Shown: in pieces, positions 53,546-62,434 of the stretch
Layout: the number at the start of each line of letters is the position of its first letter
How positions within the stretch are numbered: the first letter of the stretch is position 1
From: Microbacterium schleiferi
GTDB taxonomy: Bacteria > Actinomycetota > Actinomycetes > Actinomycetales > Microbacteriaceae
Assembly (NCBI RefSeq): GCF_015565955.1
Contig: NZ_CP064760.1
Span: 3,162,001 to 3,226,000 of the forward strand
Length of the DNA: 64,000 bases
Direction of reading: 5' to 3'
Translations under genes and position numbers: made by a program
The notes under the pieces: generated by a model
The model's input: only the letters and a program-made list of their open reading frames with translations
The model's database searches: none
What the model was told of the DNA's origin: nothing

Positions 53546-54376
53546 GTGGAATCCGTCCTATCGTCATCCCTCGCGTCGATGCGGCGCGAGACCGGATTGC
53601 CTATCGCCTTCGGGGGCGAGGTCTCCGCGAACGGCACACGGATGGTGATCAACGAGTCTGTGGGAAACGCGAGTCGCGCGCTCAACGGGCTCGTGATTCG
53701 TGCCGGGCACGGACTTGGAGGCAAAGCGCTGCGCGGGGCGAAGATCGCGGCCGTCGCCGACTACCTATCGGAACCCAGCATCACCCACGAGTACGACCAC
53801 GCCGTCGCTGCTGAGCGCTTGCGATCCATCGTCGTAGTGCCCGTTGTCGTCAACGGAACGGTGCGGGCAATGCTGTACGGGGCACTCCGTGTGCCAGCGG
53901 AACTGGGCTCGTCCGTCTTGCGTGGAGTGCGCGAGATCGCTCGCAGGGTCGAGTTCGATATCGCCGTCGCCGACGAGGTCGCCCGGCAACTACGCACTCT
54001 TGAGGCTGCGACGATCACGGAAGCGGCGCGTTCCTCACCGGCCGATCCCGACCGGGCGGCGGTCAGCGCCGCTTATGCGGAACTGCGTGCTCTTGCCCGC
54101 GAAACCGATGACCGCGATCTACGCGTTCGCCTCGCGCGAATCTCGCACGGTCTGTCAGGCGGGCAGGCAGTCCATCGCTCACGCGTGTTGTCTCCCCGTG
54201 AGATCGACGTGCTCTCCCTCGTTGCGGTGGGCTACACGAACAAGGAGATCGCGGACCGCCTCGGAATCGAGGCAGAGACGGTCAAGAGCTATCTGCGGTC
54301 GATCATGCACAGACTGTCCGCGCACAATCGCACGCAAGCCGTCGCGCTCGCCCGGGCAATCGGCGAACTCCCCTAA
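53546..54376 (+). CDS. LuxR family regulator with GAF-like sensor domain
   Basis: A 276-residue regulator. Residues about 1-135 look like a GAF-type ligand domain (GLVIRAGHGLGGKALRGAKIAAVADYLSEPSITHEYDHAVAAERLRSIVVVPVVV), the middle is helical, and the C-terminus is a LuxR HTH (VLSPREIDVLSLVAVGYTNKEIADRLGIEAETVKSYLRSIMHRL). It lies next to and convergent with the monooxygenase operon. The shared palindrome suggests it regulates both that operon and itself, perhaps sensing the substrate. Confidence 0.85.
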   Translation: MESVLSSSLASMRRETGLPIAFGGEVSANGTRMVINESVGNASRALNGLVIRAGHGLGGKALRGAKIAAVADYLSEPSITHEYDHAVAAERLRSIVVVPVVVNGTVRAMLYGALRVPAELGSSVLRGVREIARRVEFDIAVADEVARQLRTLEAATITEAARSSPADPDRAAVSAAYAELRALARETDDRDLRVRLARISHGLSGGQAVHRSRVLSPREIDVLSLVAVGYTNKEIADRLGIEAETVKSYLRSIMHRLSAHNRTQAVALARAIGELP

Positions 54377-54458
54377 GCGGACTACTTCGGTGCATCTCGC
54401 CACGGCGGAGGGACTGGACCACCTGCTGGCCCGGCCCACGCCGGCCCGGTGCAACAAG

Positions 54459-54496
54459 AGCGAACCCCCAGCGATCGCCGACGCTGGGGGTTCGCT
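54459..54496. terminator. hairpin terminator between luxR-type gene and hydrolase
   Basis: Perfect 15-bp arms AGCGAACCCCCAGCG (54459-54473) and its complement (54482-54496) with an 8-base loop, followed by CCTTC. It serves convergent genes, so it probably terminates both directions. Confidence 0.85.
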
Positions 54497-54608
54497 CCTT
54501 CATCCTGGCGCGATCAGGGCGTGCTCGCACCGTCGTGCTGATCGGCTCCCTGCGGCTTGCGCGGTAGCGCCTTTCGAACTCCGACATTGCCACCGACCCG
54601 CGGCTTGT

Positions 54609-55538
54609 TCATCCCGTCTTCACGAGGGAGGCCATGAGCGCGGCCTGAAGCTGCACACCGACGAATCGGCGCGCGCTGTTGGCGCCATCGATGACTCCCG
54701 CCAAGTAGAAGAAGGGGTGAACCAACCCGTTGAATCGGACTGAAGTTACCGTGTTGCCTGCCTCCGCCATTGCCTGTGCGTAGGCCTCGGCCTGGTCCCG
54801 CAACGGGTCACACCCCCCTGTGATCACTGTCGCGTCGGGGAGGTTGCTCAGATCTGGGTTCAAGCCCGGCGACGCCAACACATCGCGCCGGTTTTCGCCT
54901 GCGTATGTCGAGTAGCAGTACTCGATATCGCGGACCGTGAGGTAGTAACCTTCCGCGAACTCCTCGAAGCTTCCGGTGAGGTCAGTCGATAGCTCGGTCG
55001 TGGGGTAGATCAGCGCCTGGTGCACGAGCGCGGGTTGGTGCCCTCGAAGCTGCTGCGCAGTGACTGCTGCGAGAGTGCCGCCGGCGCTGTCTCCCGCGAC
55101 GGCGACGCGCGAGACGTCTATCGGCAGCGCAGAGTCTCCACGAAGCACGGCCTCAGTTACCGCGAGAGCATCCTGAATCGCGGCGGGGAATGGCGCCTCC
55201 GGCGCCTTTCGGTAGTCAACGCTGACTACGAGGGCACCTGAGTACTTCGCCAGGTCGCGTGCGGTCGTATCTGCGATTTCGAGATCGCCGATAACCCAGC
55301 CTCCGCCATGGAAGTAGATCACGGCTGGCGCGTCATGCTCCACAGGGGTAGCGCTGTACAGCCGCACGGGAACGCCGGCAATCGTCGTGTCCTCGACATA
55401 TGGAAGTTCCGTTGTCGCACCTGTGAGTGGGAGCGCGTTGCTGAGGTCGGCGCGGTTCTGTTCAACTGTCTGAGTGTCCGCCGGCGGTGAGCCTGCGACG
55501 ATGTCGAGGAACCTTCTGGCATCAGGGTGCACTGTCAT
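54609..55538 (-). CDS. alpha/beta hydrolase (hormone-sensitive lipase family)
   Basis: A 309-residue HSL-type esterase: VIYFHGGGWVIGDLE (oxyanion HGGGW), VVSVDYRKAPEAPFPAAIQD, VAVAGDSAGGTLAAV (nucleophile Ser about 158), the DPLRDQAEAYA acid and the VHPFFYLAG His. The ATG at 55538 has GAAGGAG upstream. It is the fourth gene of the monooxygenase operon, after RidA. It could hydrolyse an ester made by oxygenation (Baeyer-Villiger-like) or one carried by the substrate. Confidence 0.88.
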   Translation of the reverse strand: MTVHPDARRFLDIVAGSPPADTQTVEQNRADLSNALPLTGATTELPYVEDTTIAGVPVRLYSATPVEHDAPAVIYFHGGGWVIGDLEIADTTARDLAKYSGALVVSVDYRKAPEAPFPAAIQDALAVTEAVLRGDSALPIDVSRVAVAGDSAGGTLAAVTAQQLRGHQPALVHQALIYPTTELSTDLTGSFEEFAEGYYLTVRDIEYCYSTYAGENRRDVLASPGLNPDLSNLPDATVITGGCDPLRDQAEAYAQAMAEAGNTVTSVRFNGLVHPFFYLAGVIDGANSARRFVGVQLQAALMASLVKTG

Positions 55539-55684
55539 TGTGTCTCCTTCATTTGCGCGAGTCGGCAAATCATGACAACCGATGCTAGCAGGTTTTCCCC
55601 TGAATAGCAGGGCTTGTGTTCGCCGGATACCCCGGCGGCGGGTGAGTTTGCTGTTGGGTGAGATTCGGCAGTGCGCACCTATGG

Positions 55685-56071
55685 CTAGACCGCCGCGATC
55701 GCGTCGATCTCGATTGTTGCTCCGTTGTACAACGAGTGCACACCGATGACGGTGCTCGCTGAGGGCTCGGCCACTTGCACAATTGCGTTTCGAGTCCGGC
55801 GCCACATGGCGAGCTTGTCTTGATCGAGCTGTGTGATGTAGACGTTCACGCGAACGAGGTCTTCGTAGGTCGCTCCGCCTGCCGCGAGTGCGCGCTCGAG
55901 TTCTGCATAGGTGAGCTCGATGGCGCGAACGAAATCGCTGGGGACCGAACCGTCCGCTTCGAATCCGACCTGGCCGGAGATGAAGAGAAGGTCACCTGCG
56001 GTTACTCGGACACTGTCCGAGATGCCAGGTACGACGGGCGCTCTCGTATGCGCAATTCTTCCGTTCGCCAT
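55685..56071 (-). CDS. RidA family protein
   Basis: A 128-residue YjgF/YER057c/UK114 protein: VTAGDLLFISGQVGFEADGSV, DLVRVNVYITQLDQ, and the C-terminal ATIEIDAIAAV. RidA proteins hydrolyse reactive enamine/imine intermediates, and members of this kind often accompany oxidative ring-degradation operons. It sits 55 bp after the flavin reductase and 146 bp before the hydrolase, same strand. Confidence 0.88.
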   Translation of the reverse strand: MANGRIAHTRAPVVPGISDSVRVTAGDLLFISGQVGFEADGSVPSDFVRAIELTYAELERALAAGGATYEDLVRVNVYITQLDQDKLAMWRRTRNAIVQVAEPSASTVIGVHSLYNGATIEIDAIAAV

Positions 56072-56126
56072 TCATTTCTCCTTTGGATGCGGTCGAATGG
56101 GCTCGATCTTGGGTAGCGCGGATCGC

Positions 56127-56702
56127 CTAGTCTCCACGGCCATATACGACGTAGAACGGAACCAGCGATTCGGGCAGCATCGACTTTCTGTCGAGCACGA
56201 ACCATTTTCGGTTGTGGTACACGAGCGGGTTCGGCTCCTGGCACGGTCCGTCCGCCCTACGTGGACTTGCCCCGATGGCTTCTACGACGACGAGCGTGGC
56301 GTCCCTCACTTCGAACCGGTCCGCGACTCGTCCCCGTATCCACGAGTTGGCTCGCGGGTAGTATGGTTCCCCCGATGGGAGCCTGTCCCATTCGATGTCT
56401 TCACCAAAGCGCTCAGCTCCGCTGCGAGCGCCCAGTTTGGCAAGCTGAACCTGGTCCGACGCCAGCATGTGCACGATCAGGGTCTCGGCGCGCGCGATGG
56501 TGGGGGTGCTCGACGAGCGCGCCGAGGCGGAGAAGACCAGCGTTGGCGGATCGATCGAGACGGAGGCTACCGAACTGACGGTCATCGCTACCGGTCCGTC
56601 ACCTGCGTCGGCGGTGACAATTGCAACCCCGGCGGGGTGGTGGCGAAAGGCGTAGGTGAACTCCTCCGCGGAGATGTTCTGATCGGCTCGTTCTCGGGAC
56701 AT
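56127..56702 (-). CDS. flavin reductase of a two-component monooxygenase
   Basis: A 191-residue split-barrel flavin reductase: FTYAFRHHPAGVAIVTADAGDGPVAMTVSSVASVS, PPTLVFSASARSSS, and LVYHNRKWFVLD, the HpaC/DszD-like family. It supplies reduced FAD or FMN to the oxygenase encoded just upstream (32-bp gap). The start at 56702 (MSRERADQN) was chosen because the upstream frame overlaps the oxygenase gene. Confidence 0.88.
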   Translation of the reverse strand: MSRERADQNISAEEFTYAFRHHPAGVAIVTADAGDGPVAMTVSSVASVSIDPPTLVFSASARSSSTPTIARAETLIVHMLASDQVQLAKLGARSGAERFGEDIEWDRLPSGEPYYPRANSWIRGRVADRFEVRDATLVVVEAIGASPRRADGPCQEPNPLVYHNRKWFVLDRKSMLPESLVPFYVVYGRGD

Positions 56703-56734
56703 CGATTGTCCTTCTCGCTGGGTCCGCGCGCCGA

Positions 56735-57937
56735 TTAGACGATCGGAAGCACGAATCGTGCTTCCTCTTCGCGTCCGCACAGCACCTTTCCGTATGCTTC
56801 GTACCCACTCATCCCGAGGGTGTGTCCATGGCGACTCGCCGTTGCCTGATCCCGCCATATGCGCTGGAGAACGGACGCTTCAGCGAAGCCCGCAGACCCG
56901 TGCGCGGTCATCAGTTCGTGGATCATGGTGGTGATGGTCTCGACCACCCACCCGGCCTTCGCGCGCATCTCGATCCGCTCGGCATACGGCGCATAGTAGC
57001 CTCGCTCGGCGGCATCGTAGATCTGATCCGCCACCTCCTCCGCCACCCGTTCGGCTGCGTCCAACTGGAGCGCGGCCTTCGCGATCTGTACCTGGAAGGA
57101 GGCGGAGTCTGATTGCTTCTCATAGCCGGTGTAGGCGATGGCCTTCGTGTCCGCCTTCGCGATCACAAAATCGAGTGCCGCGCGGCCCATCCCAAGCTGG
57201 GGTCCAACCAGCTTCATGAACAGCGACGGAACGAACACCGTCTGGTAGGTCTGTTCGGGATTGTCGCCAAGGTGTTGGCCGTCGACGGCGGCAGTGAGCG
57301 GCAAGATGCGATGGTCTGGGACGAAGACGTTCTCGGCTACTTGGATGACGCTGCCGGTTGACTTCATCCCAGCGACGAACCAGTTGTCCTCCAACGTCAG
57401 GTCAGTGGTCGGGATCAGCGCGAGGCCAGCATCGACCACTTCCCCCGCGTCATTCTTCAGAGGGATGCCGAGCAGCGACCAACCTGCGTGACGGCTCCCG
57501 GTCCCGTACGCCCATCGGCCGGTGACTTTGAGCCCGCCGGGCACCTGCTCCGTGTCGGATGTCGTCGCGAGAACGATCGATATGAAGGAATCCACACCGC
57601 CCTCCCCGCCCCAGACATCCTGCTGCGCCTGCTCGCTCATGAGGCTCAGAACCCAGGCGCCCGAGTCCAAGATTCCGCAAACCCATGCCGTGCCGCCGTC
57701 GCCCCGTCCGATCGCCCGCGCCACGGCGTTGCACTCCCGCGTGTTTGCCGCAAGACCGCCGAACTTGGTCGGGGCGGAAACGCTGAATGCGCCGGTCTTC
57801 GCGACGGCAGAGAACATCTCGTCGGGGATCCGCCGCAAGTCCTCGCCGGCCCTACCTCCAGCCGCAAGCGCCGCACGCATGTCATCAATGCGGTCGATAA
57901 CAGCGGCAACTTCGGGCCGAATACCTGCGTCTGACAT
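56735..57937 (-). CDS. flavin-dependent monooxygenase, acyl-CoA dehydrogenase fold
   Basis: A 400-residue group D flavin monooxygenase (HsaA/HpaH/DszC-like): RIPDEMFSAVAKTGAFSVSAPTKFGG, GDGGTAWVCGILDSGAWVLSLM, GRWAYGTGSRHAGWSLLG, and HTLGMSGYEAYGKVLCG near the end. It has the acyl-CoA dehydrogenase fold but lacks the catalytic Glu region, as in oxygenases. With the reductase it would hydroxylate an aromatic or heteroaromatic compound. It is first in the operon, behind the palindrome at 58028. The substrate is unknown. Confidence 0.85.
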   Translation of the reverse strand: MSDAGIRPEVAAVIDRIDDMRAALAAGGRAGEDLRRIPDEMFSAVAKTGAFSVSAPTKFGGLAANTRECNAVARAIGRGDGGTAWVCGILDSGAWVLSLMSEQAQQDVWGGEGGVDSFISIVLATTSDTEQVPGGLKVTGRWAYGTGSRHAGWSLLGIPLKNDAGEVVDAGLALIPTTDLTLEDNWFVAGMKSTGSVIQVAENVFVPDHRILPLTAAVDGQHLGDNPEQTYQTVFVPSLFMKLVGPQLGMGRAALDFVIAKADTKAIAYTGYEKQSDSASFQVQIAKAALQLDAAERVAEEVADQIYDAAERGYYAPYAERIEMRAKAGWVVETITTMIHELMTAHGSAGFAEASVLQRIWRDQATASRHGHTLGMSGYEAYGKVLCGREEEARFVLPIV

Positions 57938-58027
57938 CAAGTGACTCCTTCGTGGTCGACACTGGTCGCTGACAATCTCCAACTCATTGCCTGCTCGCTC
58001 ATCATCGAGGGAGTGCAGCGACGTCAT

Positions 58028-58046
58028 CACCCCCATTCAGGGGTGG
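58028..58046. promoter_or_regulatory. operator palindrome upstream of the monooxygenase operon
   Basis: CACCCCCATTCAGGGGTGG, 91 bp upstream of the monooxygenase start (57937), differing by one base from the element at 53471 in front of the LuxR-type gene. The 58047-58299 stretch beyond it holds no supported gene. Confidence 0.7.
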
Positions 58047-58299
58047 GCCGCTGATCAGGTGCGTCCGCTCGGCGAATGCGCGAGGGACACCCTCGGAGGC
58101 GAGATGGCCAGACATGATGTCGTCGGAAGGCCGGACACGGTGCGCCGGTCCAATCAGGCGCGTGAGGATCGCGCAAACAGAACACTGCATGTGAACGGGC
58201 GCGACGCGGCAGTCGAGTGGGTGACCGAGGCGAGACGAATTCCGTGCCCACGCCGTGCCCACAACTGAAACGATCCCTGACGGCCCCTCTCCGGCGGTC

Positions 58300-58956
58300 C
58301 TATGCGACTCGGGTGGCGTCGAGCTGAGCCTGGATGGCGTCGAGGATGAGGGTGAGGCCGTTGTCGAATTCGCTCGGATAGGTGTAGTCGCCGCTGCTCA
58401 GCAGTTCGGTCAGCGACCGTGAGAGGTTCGGGTAGGCGCCCGGGTCGGGTGAGACGGTTGCCGCGAAGTCAGCTTCTGCGCCCGGGTTGGGCTGGAACGG
58501 GAGATTGGTCTCACTGAGCGCAAAGCCGTAAACGAAGGCGTCCACGGTTGAAAAAGCGAGCGTCGCCAGTGGAGCGGTGAAGCCGGCGGCGAAGAGCCAT
58601 CCGAGGACCCTGTCGTGATGAGTCAGCAGGGCCGCGCTCGGCGCAGGCCGTGATTCGATCATCGCGATCGACCACGGGTGTGCGACGAATACGGCGCGGG
58701 CGGATCGAGCGCGCGTTTCCATTGCCTCTCGCCATGGCGCATCTGGCGGAGGAAGATCGATCTTGGCGATGGCCCATTCGGCGAGCGCGTCGAGGAGAGC
58801 GTCTTTGCTCGATACGTGGTGATAGAGCGACATGCCCTCGACTCCGAGCTCGCCGCCCACGCTGCGCATCGAGACACCAGCGAGACCGGACCGGTCGGCG
58901 ACGGCAGCCGCCGCGGCGATCACGCGTTCCCTTGTCAGGGTCCCTCGTCGGCTCAC
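58300..58956 (-). CDS. TetR family transcriptional regulator
   Basis: A 218-residue TetR-type repressor: N-terminal HTH (RERVIAAAAAVADRSGLAGVSMRSVGGELGVEGMSLYHHVSSKDALLDAL), C-terminal ligand domain of the TetR_C type (AFSTVDAFVYGFALSETNLPF). It is divergent from the membrane gene at 59043, and two CTTAC-N4-GTAAG sites lie between. A drug or membrane-active ligand is probable but cannot be named. Confidence 0.9.
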   Translation of the reverse strand: MSRRGTLTRERVIAAAAAVADRSGLAGVSMRSVGGELGVEGMSLYHHVSSKDALLDALAEWAIAKIDLPPPDAPWREAMETRARSARAVFVAHPWSIAMIESRPAPSAALLTHHDRVLGWLFAAGFTAPLATLAFSTVDAFVYGFALSETNLPFQPNPGAEADFAATVSPDPGAYPNLSRSLTELLSSGDYTYPSEFDNGLTLILDAIQAQLDATRVA

Positions 58957-58974
58957 TGTGACATCTTTGCGTAA

Positions 58975-59022
58975 CTTACGGTCGTAAGAGTAGGATCGGG
59001 CGGCAAGTCTTACATGTGTAAG
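58975..59022. promoter_or_regulatory. two TetR operators CTTAC-N4-GTAAG
   Basis: CTTACGGTCGTAAG (58975-58988) and CTTACATGTGTAAG (59009-59022), perfect 5-bp arms with 4-base spacers, 34 bp between their starts, in the 86-bp divergent gap of the TetR gene and the operon at 59043. The position would allow repression of both directions. Confidence 0.8.
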
Positions 59023-59042
59023 TTTTATCGCTGGGAGCCCGC

Positions 59043-59510
59043 ATGATCGTCGATCCTTCTTCCCCGTTCCGGCCGCTCGACCCGAGAGTCCGGCTCGCCG
59101 CGCTCTGGACGAGCGTCATGTTCCTCGTCGCGTTCGTCGACATCTTCGCGTTCTACCGCGCTGACCTCCGAGAGCAGATCGAGGCAGGACGCGCTTTCGT
59201 ATTCACCATCAACGAAGCCTTCATGTTGGGCATCGTTCTGTACGTCGCAGTGCCCTCACTGATGATCGCCGCGTCGGTACTGATCCCGCGCACGGTCAAT
59301 CGGTTGATGCAAATCGTGGTCGCGGCAGTGTTCGCCCTCACGATCATCGGCGCTGCGATCGGCGAGTGGAGCTACTACCTCGTTGCCAGCGGCATCGAGC
59401 TCGCACTCCTCGCAGGGGTCATCGCCGTCGCGGTCCGATGGAAGGACACTCCACTGGTCGCGGCGCGAGACCTCGCGGCAGCCCGAACCTCCCGGGACGC
59501 GCGAGGGTGA
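59043..59510 (+). CDS. DUF6326-like small membrane protein
   Basis: A 155-residue protein with four membrane helices (LAALWTSVMFLVAFVDIFAF, AFMLGIVLYVAVPSLMIAASV, LMQIVVAAVFALTIIGAAIG, GIELALLAGVIAVAVRW). It resembles actinobacterial DUF6326 proteins that often sit next to TetR regulators. It overlaps the CPBP gene by 4 bases (GTGA). Confidence 0.75.
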   Translation: MIVDPSSPFRPLDPRVRLAALWTSVMFLVAFVDIFAFYRADLREQIEAGRAFVFTINEAFMLGIVLYVAVPSLMIAASVLIPRTVNRLMQIVVAAVFALTIIGAAIGEWSYYLVASGIELALLAGVIAVAVRWKDTPLVAARDLAAARTSRDARG

Positions 59511-60724
59511 GCCCGCGAGTGACCCGCTCACGACAAGCGCGCACGTTCCTCACCATCACCTTCAGCGCTGTCCTGCTGCTGTGCCTCCCGGCGCTGCTCG
59601 GCGTCGATGCCGACTACCTGGGGGTTGCCACGCCTCTTGCGCAGTGGATTCCCGCACTTGCGGTCATTCTTGCGGTCAGACCCGTGCGCGGCAGCCGAGC
59701 CCTACGAAGCTTGTGGCGCGCCTCACCCTTCGGCGGGGCACGCACCTGGATTGTCATCGGGCTCACCACGGCCGCCATCCTCGTTGTCGCCGCGGCGCAG
59801 ATCGTTGTGGGCGTCGCCGTGGGCGTCGTCTCGTGGTCACCCGATCCCGCCCTCGGCGAAACCGCTTTGCTTGTTCTCCCCGTGGCGCTGCTCGCCTTCC
59901 TCTCCGCAACAGGTGAGGAGTTCGGCTGGCGGGGATTCCTCTGGACCCGCGTCCGAGGGAATCGTGGGTTCTGGTGGACCGCCCTCGCTGTCGGTGCCGT
60001 CTGGGCGGCCTGGCATCTCCCACTGCTCGTCGCATACGGCGCTCAGGGGGACCTGTCCTGGCGAACCGTGCTCGGAACGACGGTCGACCTCTTGGTGGCC
60101 TCACTCGTCCTCGGCGCCGGGCGCGAGCTTTCCGGGAGCGCGTGGCCGGCTGCATGGGGCCATGCACTGGTCAATTCCGTCCTCGTCTTCGCGTCGACCG
60201 CCTTCGTCACACCCGCGACGCAACTTCCCGATCCAGCGTTCTGGGTGTATAAGGCTCTCGGCTGGGCGGCGTGGGTGGGCGCGGCGGCGGGGATGCTCGC
60301 TCTTCGAAGGCGCCTCCTTATCGCACCCGCGCGAGACGTCACCGGGCGCAGCCTCGACGAAACCGAGGATGCGCTGCTGGAAGCGCTGCGCACGAGCGAT
60401 GTCGACGCCCTGCGCGCTTTGCTTGCCGAGGATCTGCGTTTCCGCCTGCCCGACGGTTCGGTGGTCGATCGCGCAGCCGATCTGCACGCACACGCGTCCG
60501 GAGCACTGAGGTTTCTGCAGATCGACGAGACGCACCGAACGACGGACCAGCAGAAAGGGAAGGGAAGCACAGTGTCGAGATCACGCGTTCACGTTGTCGA
60601 CCGCGGGCGCTTCGCGGAGGCGACGATGACCTATCGCCGTTCGTGGGCGATCGTCGGGGGCCGCTGGCAGGTCGTCGCGGGCAGCGCCGAGGTTGTGAAC
60701 GACGAGGAAGCGGTGGCACTGTGA
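59507..60724 (+). CDS. CPBP intramembrane protease with C-terminal SnoaL/NTF2-like domain
   Basis: A 405-residue protein beginning with GTG at 59507. Eight or so membrane helices carry the Abi/CPBP motifs: EEFGWRGFLW (EE-x3-R), WAAWHLPLL and WGHALVNS, the Glu and His of a Rce1-like glutamic protease. After about residue 280 a soluble domain (LDETEDALLEALRTSDVDALRALLAEDLRF to VVAGSAEVV) looks like a DUF4440/SnoaL-type NTF2 fold. This fusion of protease and pocket domain is unusual. Confidence 0.8.
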   Translation: MSPRVTRSRQARTFLTITFSAVLLLCLPALLGVDADYLGVATPLAQWIPALAVILAVRPVRGSRALRSLWRASPFGGARTWIVIGLTTAAILVVAAAQIVVGVAVGVVSWSPDPALGETALLVLPVALLAFLSATGEEFGWRGFLWTRVRGNRGFWWTALAVGAVWAAWHLPLLVAYGAQGDLSWRTVLGTTVDLLVASLVLGAGRELSGSAWPAAWGHALVNSVLVFASTAFVTPATQLPDPAFWVYKALGWAAWVGAAAGMLALRRRLLIAPARDVTGRSLDETEDALLEALRTSDVDALRALLAEDLRFRLPDGSVVDRAADLHAHASGALRFLQIDETHRTTDQQKGKGSTVSRSRVHVVDRGRFAEATMTYRRSWAIVGGRWQVVAGSAEVVNDEEAVAL

Positions 60725-60903
60725 CTACTTACGCTGAAACAACTCCTCCACCCACTGCGAGCAACTCCGATCTCCAGTACACGGTGCGGCAGGTGCTGGG
60801 GATCTGGGCCGCTGCGGCGATCCCGATGGCATCACTTGCGGCAGAGTGGGCGAACGACTTCATTCAGCGAATCGACGCGGCAATGACCAACGAGACAACC
60901 TGA
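60721..60903 (+). pseudogene. truncated second CPBP-like protein
   Basis: A 60-residue frame starting GTG at 60721 (overlapping the previous stop): DLQYTVRQVLGIWAAAAIPMASLAAEW is the usual N-terminal helix of CPBP proteases (VRQ-x-LGIW-x-A-AA-x-PM), but the frame then turns into unrelated sequence and stops. Probably a remnant cut near 60850 by rearrangement. Confidence 0.55.
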
Positions 60904-61385
60904 CGTCGGGCCCCTCGCGAGACAACATCCGCGGCCGCGGCCGCTGCCTCGACATCCGCCTCCGCGGCATTCTCCTCCTCGTCTTCGGCCGCATCCCCGG
61001 CGTTGACGTCGTCTGCGGCGCCTTCCTCGGCCCACGGCGCCCTCCGCGGCGTCTTCGCTCTCCCCGGATTCCTTCACATCGCCCGCGGGCAAAGAGCGGA
61101 TCGAAGTGACCGTCGTCGACGAACCACTCAAAGCCAGGTCTATAAAGCGCGTCGGACGCGGGTCGCTCTACGCCCGACTCGAGTTCGAGCAAGGCGTCTC
61201 GGGAAAGTGTCACGACAAGGGCGGCTCGATGCTCTCAACGCATGCCCGTTACGCGTGACATCCAGTGTCATCCCACCGCGTTACCGACAGGGGAGATGTC
61301 GGATGGGCGTTGCCATCGCATCGAATGCAACGACGTGCCGGCGCCCTGCGCGTTCGACACGGGGCCGGTCTGTCGGCGTGTCGCG
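60904..61385. other. intergenic region with low-complexity acidic-coding remnant
   Basis: 482 bp with no complete gene. On the minus strand, 61130-60905 contains an acidic Ala/Asp/Glu-rich frame (KESGESEDAAEGAVG, then GDAAEDEEENAAEADVEA in another frame), such as is found in linkers or C-terminal tails of mobilisation and division proteins. Its upstream end (LELESGVERPASDALYRP) does not match anything I recognise. It looks like a fragment. Confidence 0.4.
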
Positions 61386-62432
61386 TCAGATCTCGCGGTC
61401 GGTGGGGATCTTCCAGACGCGGGTGGGTTCCCCGCCGATCCGCACGGTCACGGTTCCGGTCTTGGATGTGATCAGGTGCAGGCGCCGCAGCGCCGCGGTG
61501 ATCGCTTTCGTGCTGAGAGTTGGGTCGCCGTGTGCGGCGCGGATGAATGGCAGCGCCTCAGTCGGGCGGATGTATAGGTAGTCGCGATCGGTGCGCCCGA
61601 TCACCCACTCCTTGCTGTCGCTGGCGTTGTCGGTGAGCTCTCCGCCGTTGGCGAGGAGATACCTGACGGCATCGCGTAGAGCCCAGACGATCTGATCGTC
61701 GGGGCTGAGCCATGAGGTCGCCGGGGTAGCGAGGGTGTCGAGCCCGAGGGTGCGCAGGATCGTATCGCCGAGGTAGAACGCTGCGTCGAGGCGGCGGGGC
61801 TTGTCGTAGTCGGGATGGCGAGCGATATTGATCGCGTGCTCGTTGAGGTCCAGGTGGCGTGTGCTCTGTTGCAGGTAGCTCGCGATGATGCGTCGGCCGG
61901 CGGCTGCCGGTTCGCTCTCCATGGCGCGAAGCGGTCGAAGACTGCGGGGACGCTGGGGCAACTCGATCGTGATGGAGCGTCCGGCGCTGAGTGGCTGGAT
62001 GGTCTGCGAGCTGGCGACGATGAGAGCGGAAGCGTCGCTGAGTGTGGTCGAGAACGAGACGAAGGACTCGATCTCGATCTCGTCGAGCATGCTCAAGGTC
62101 GACCGGGGACTGGTCTGCGGTACCTCGTCGAGGACGAGCGGCCTGCCAGGTGTTACGGCACGGCGAATCCCGTTGAGCGTGGGCGGGTCTATGTGCGGTC
62201 GTTCGATCTCGCCGGCGAGCTCAGCGAGTGCATTCGCGAGGGCTTCCCTCGTGAGGCGTGTTCCGCCGACGATGAAGATCGGGGTGGGGAGGGGCTCGAT
62301 GTGCGAGTAGGCGATCGCTCGGATGAGCTTGTCGGCATGGAGGGGGAATGCTTCGCGCAAGGGCTCGATCCCCGCGGCCCAGGCGCCTCGCGCGTGAGCT
62401 GCGGGGATCGGATCGGTGGCGAGTGCGTCCAT
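61386..62432 (-). CDS. hypothetical protein of the terminal plasmid-like operon, possible degenerate ATPase
   Basis: A 348-residue protein. The middle has RPLVLDEVPQTSPRSTLSML (Walker B-like) and FSTTLSDASALIVASSQTI (sensor-like), and IFIVGGTRLTREALANALAEL sits where a Walker A would be but lacks GK[TS], so ATP use is unlikely. The C-terminal part (STKAITAALRRLHLITSKTG) looks like a winged helix. I start at the ATG at 62432; a TTG two codons upstream is possible. It follows the 48-residue gene by 2 bases. Confidence 0.55.
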   Translation of the reverse strand: MDALATDPIPAAHARGAWAAGIEPLREAFPLHADKLIRAIAYSHIEPLPTPIFIVGGTRLTREALANALAELAGEIERPHIDPPTLNGIRRAVTPGRPLVLDEVPQTSPRSTLSMLDEIEIESFVSFSTTLSDASALIVASSQTIQPLSAGRSITIELPQRPRSLRPLRAMESEPAAAGRRIIASYLQQSTRHLDLNEHAINIARHPDYDKPRRLDAAFYLGDTILRTLGLDTLATPATSWLSPDDQIVWALRDAVRYLLANGGELTDNASDSKEWVIGRTDRDYLYIRPTEALPFIRAAHGDPTLSTKAITAALRRLHLITSKTGTVTVRIGGEPTRVWKIPTDREI

Positions 62433-62434
62433 GG

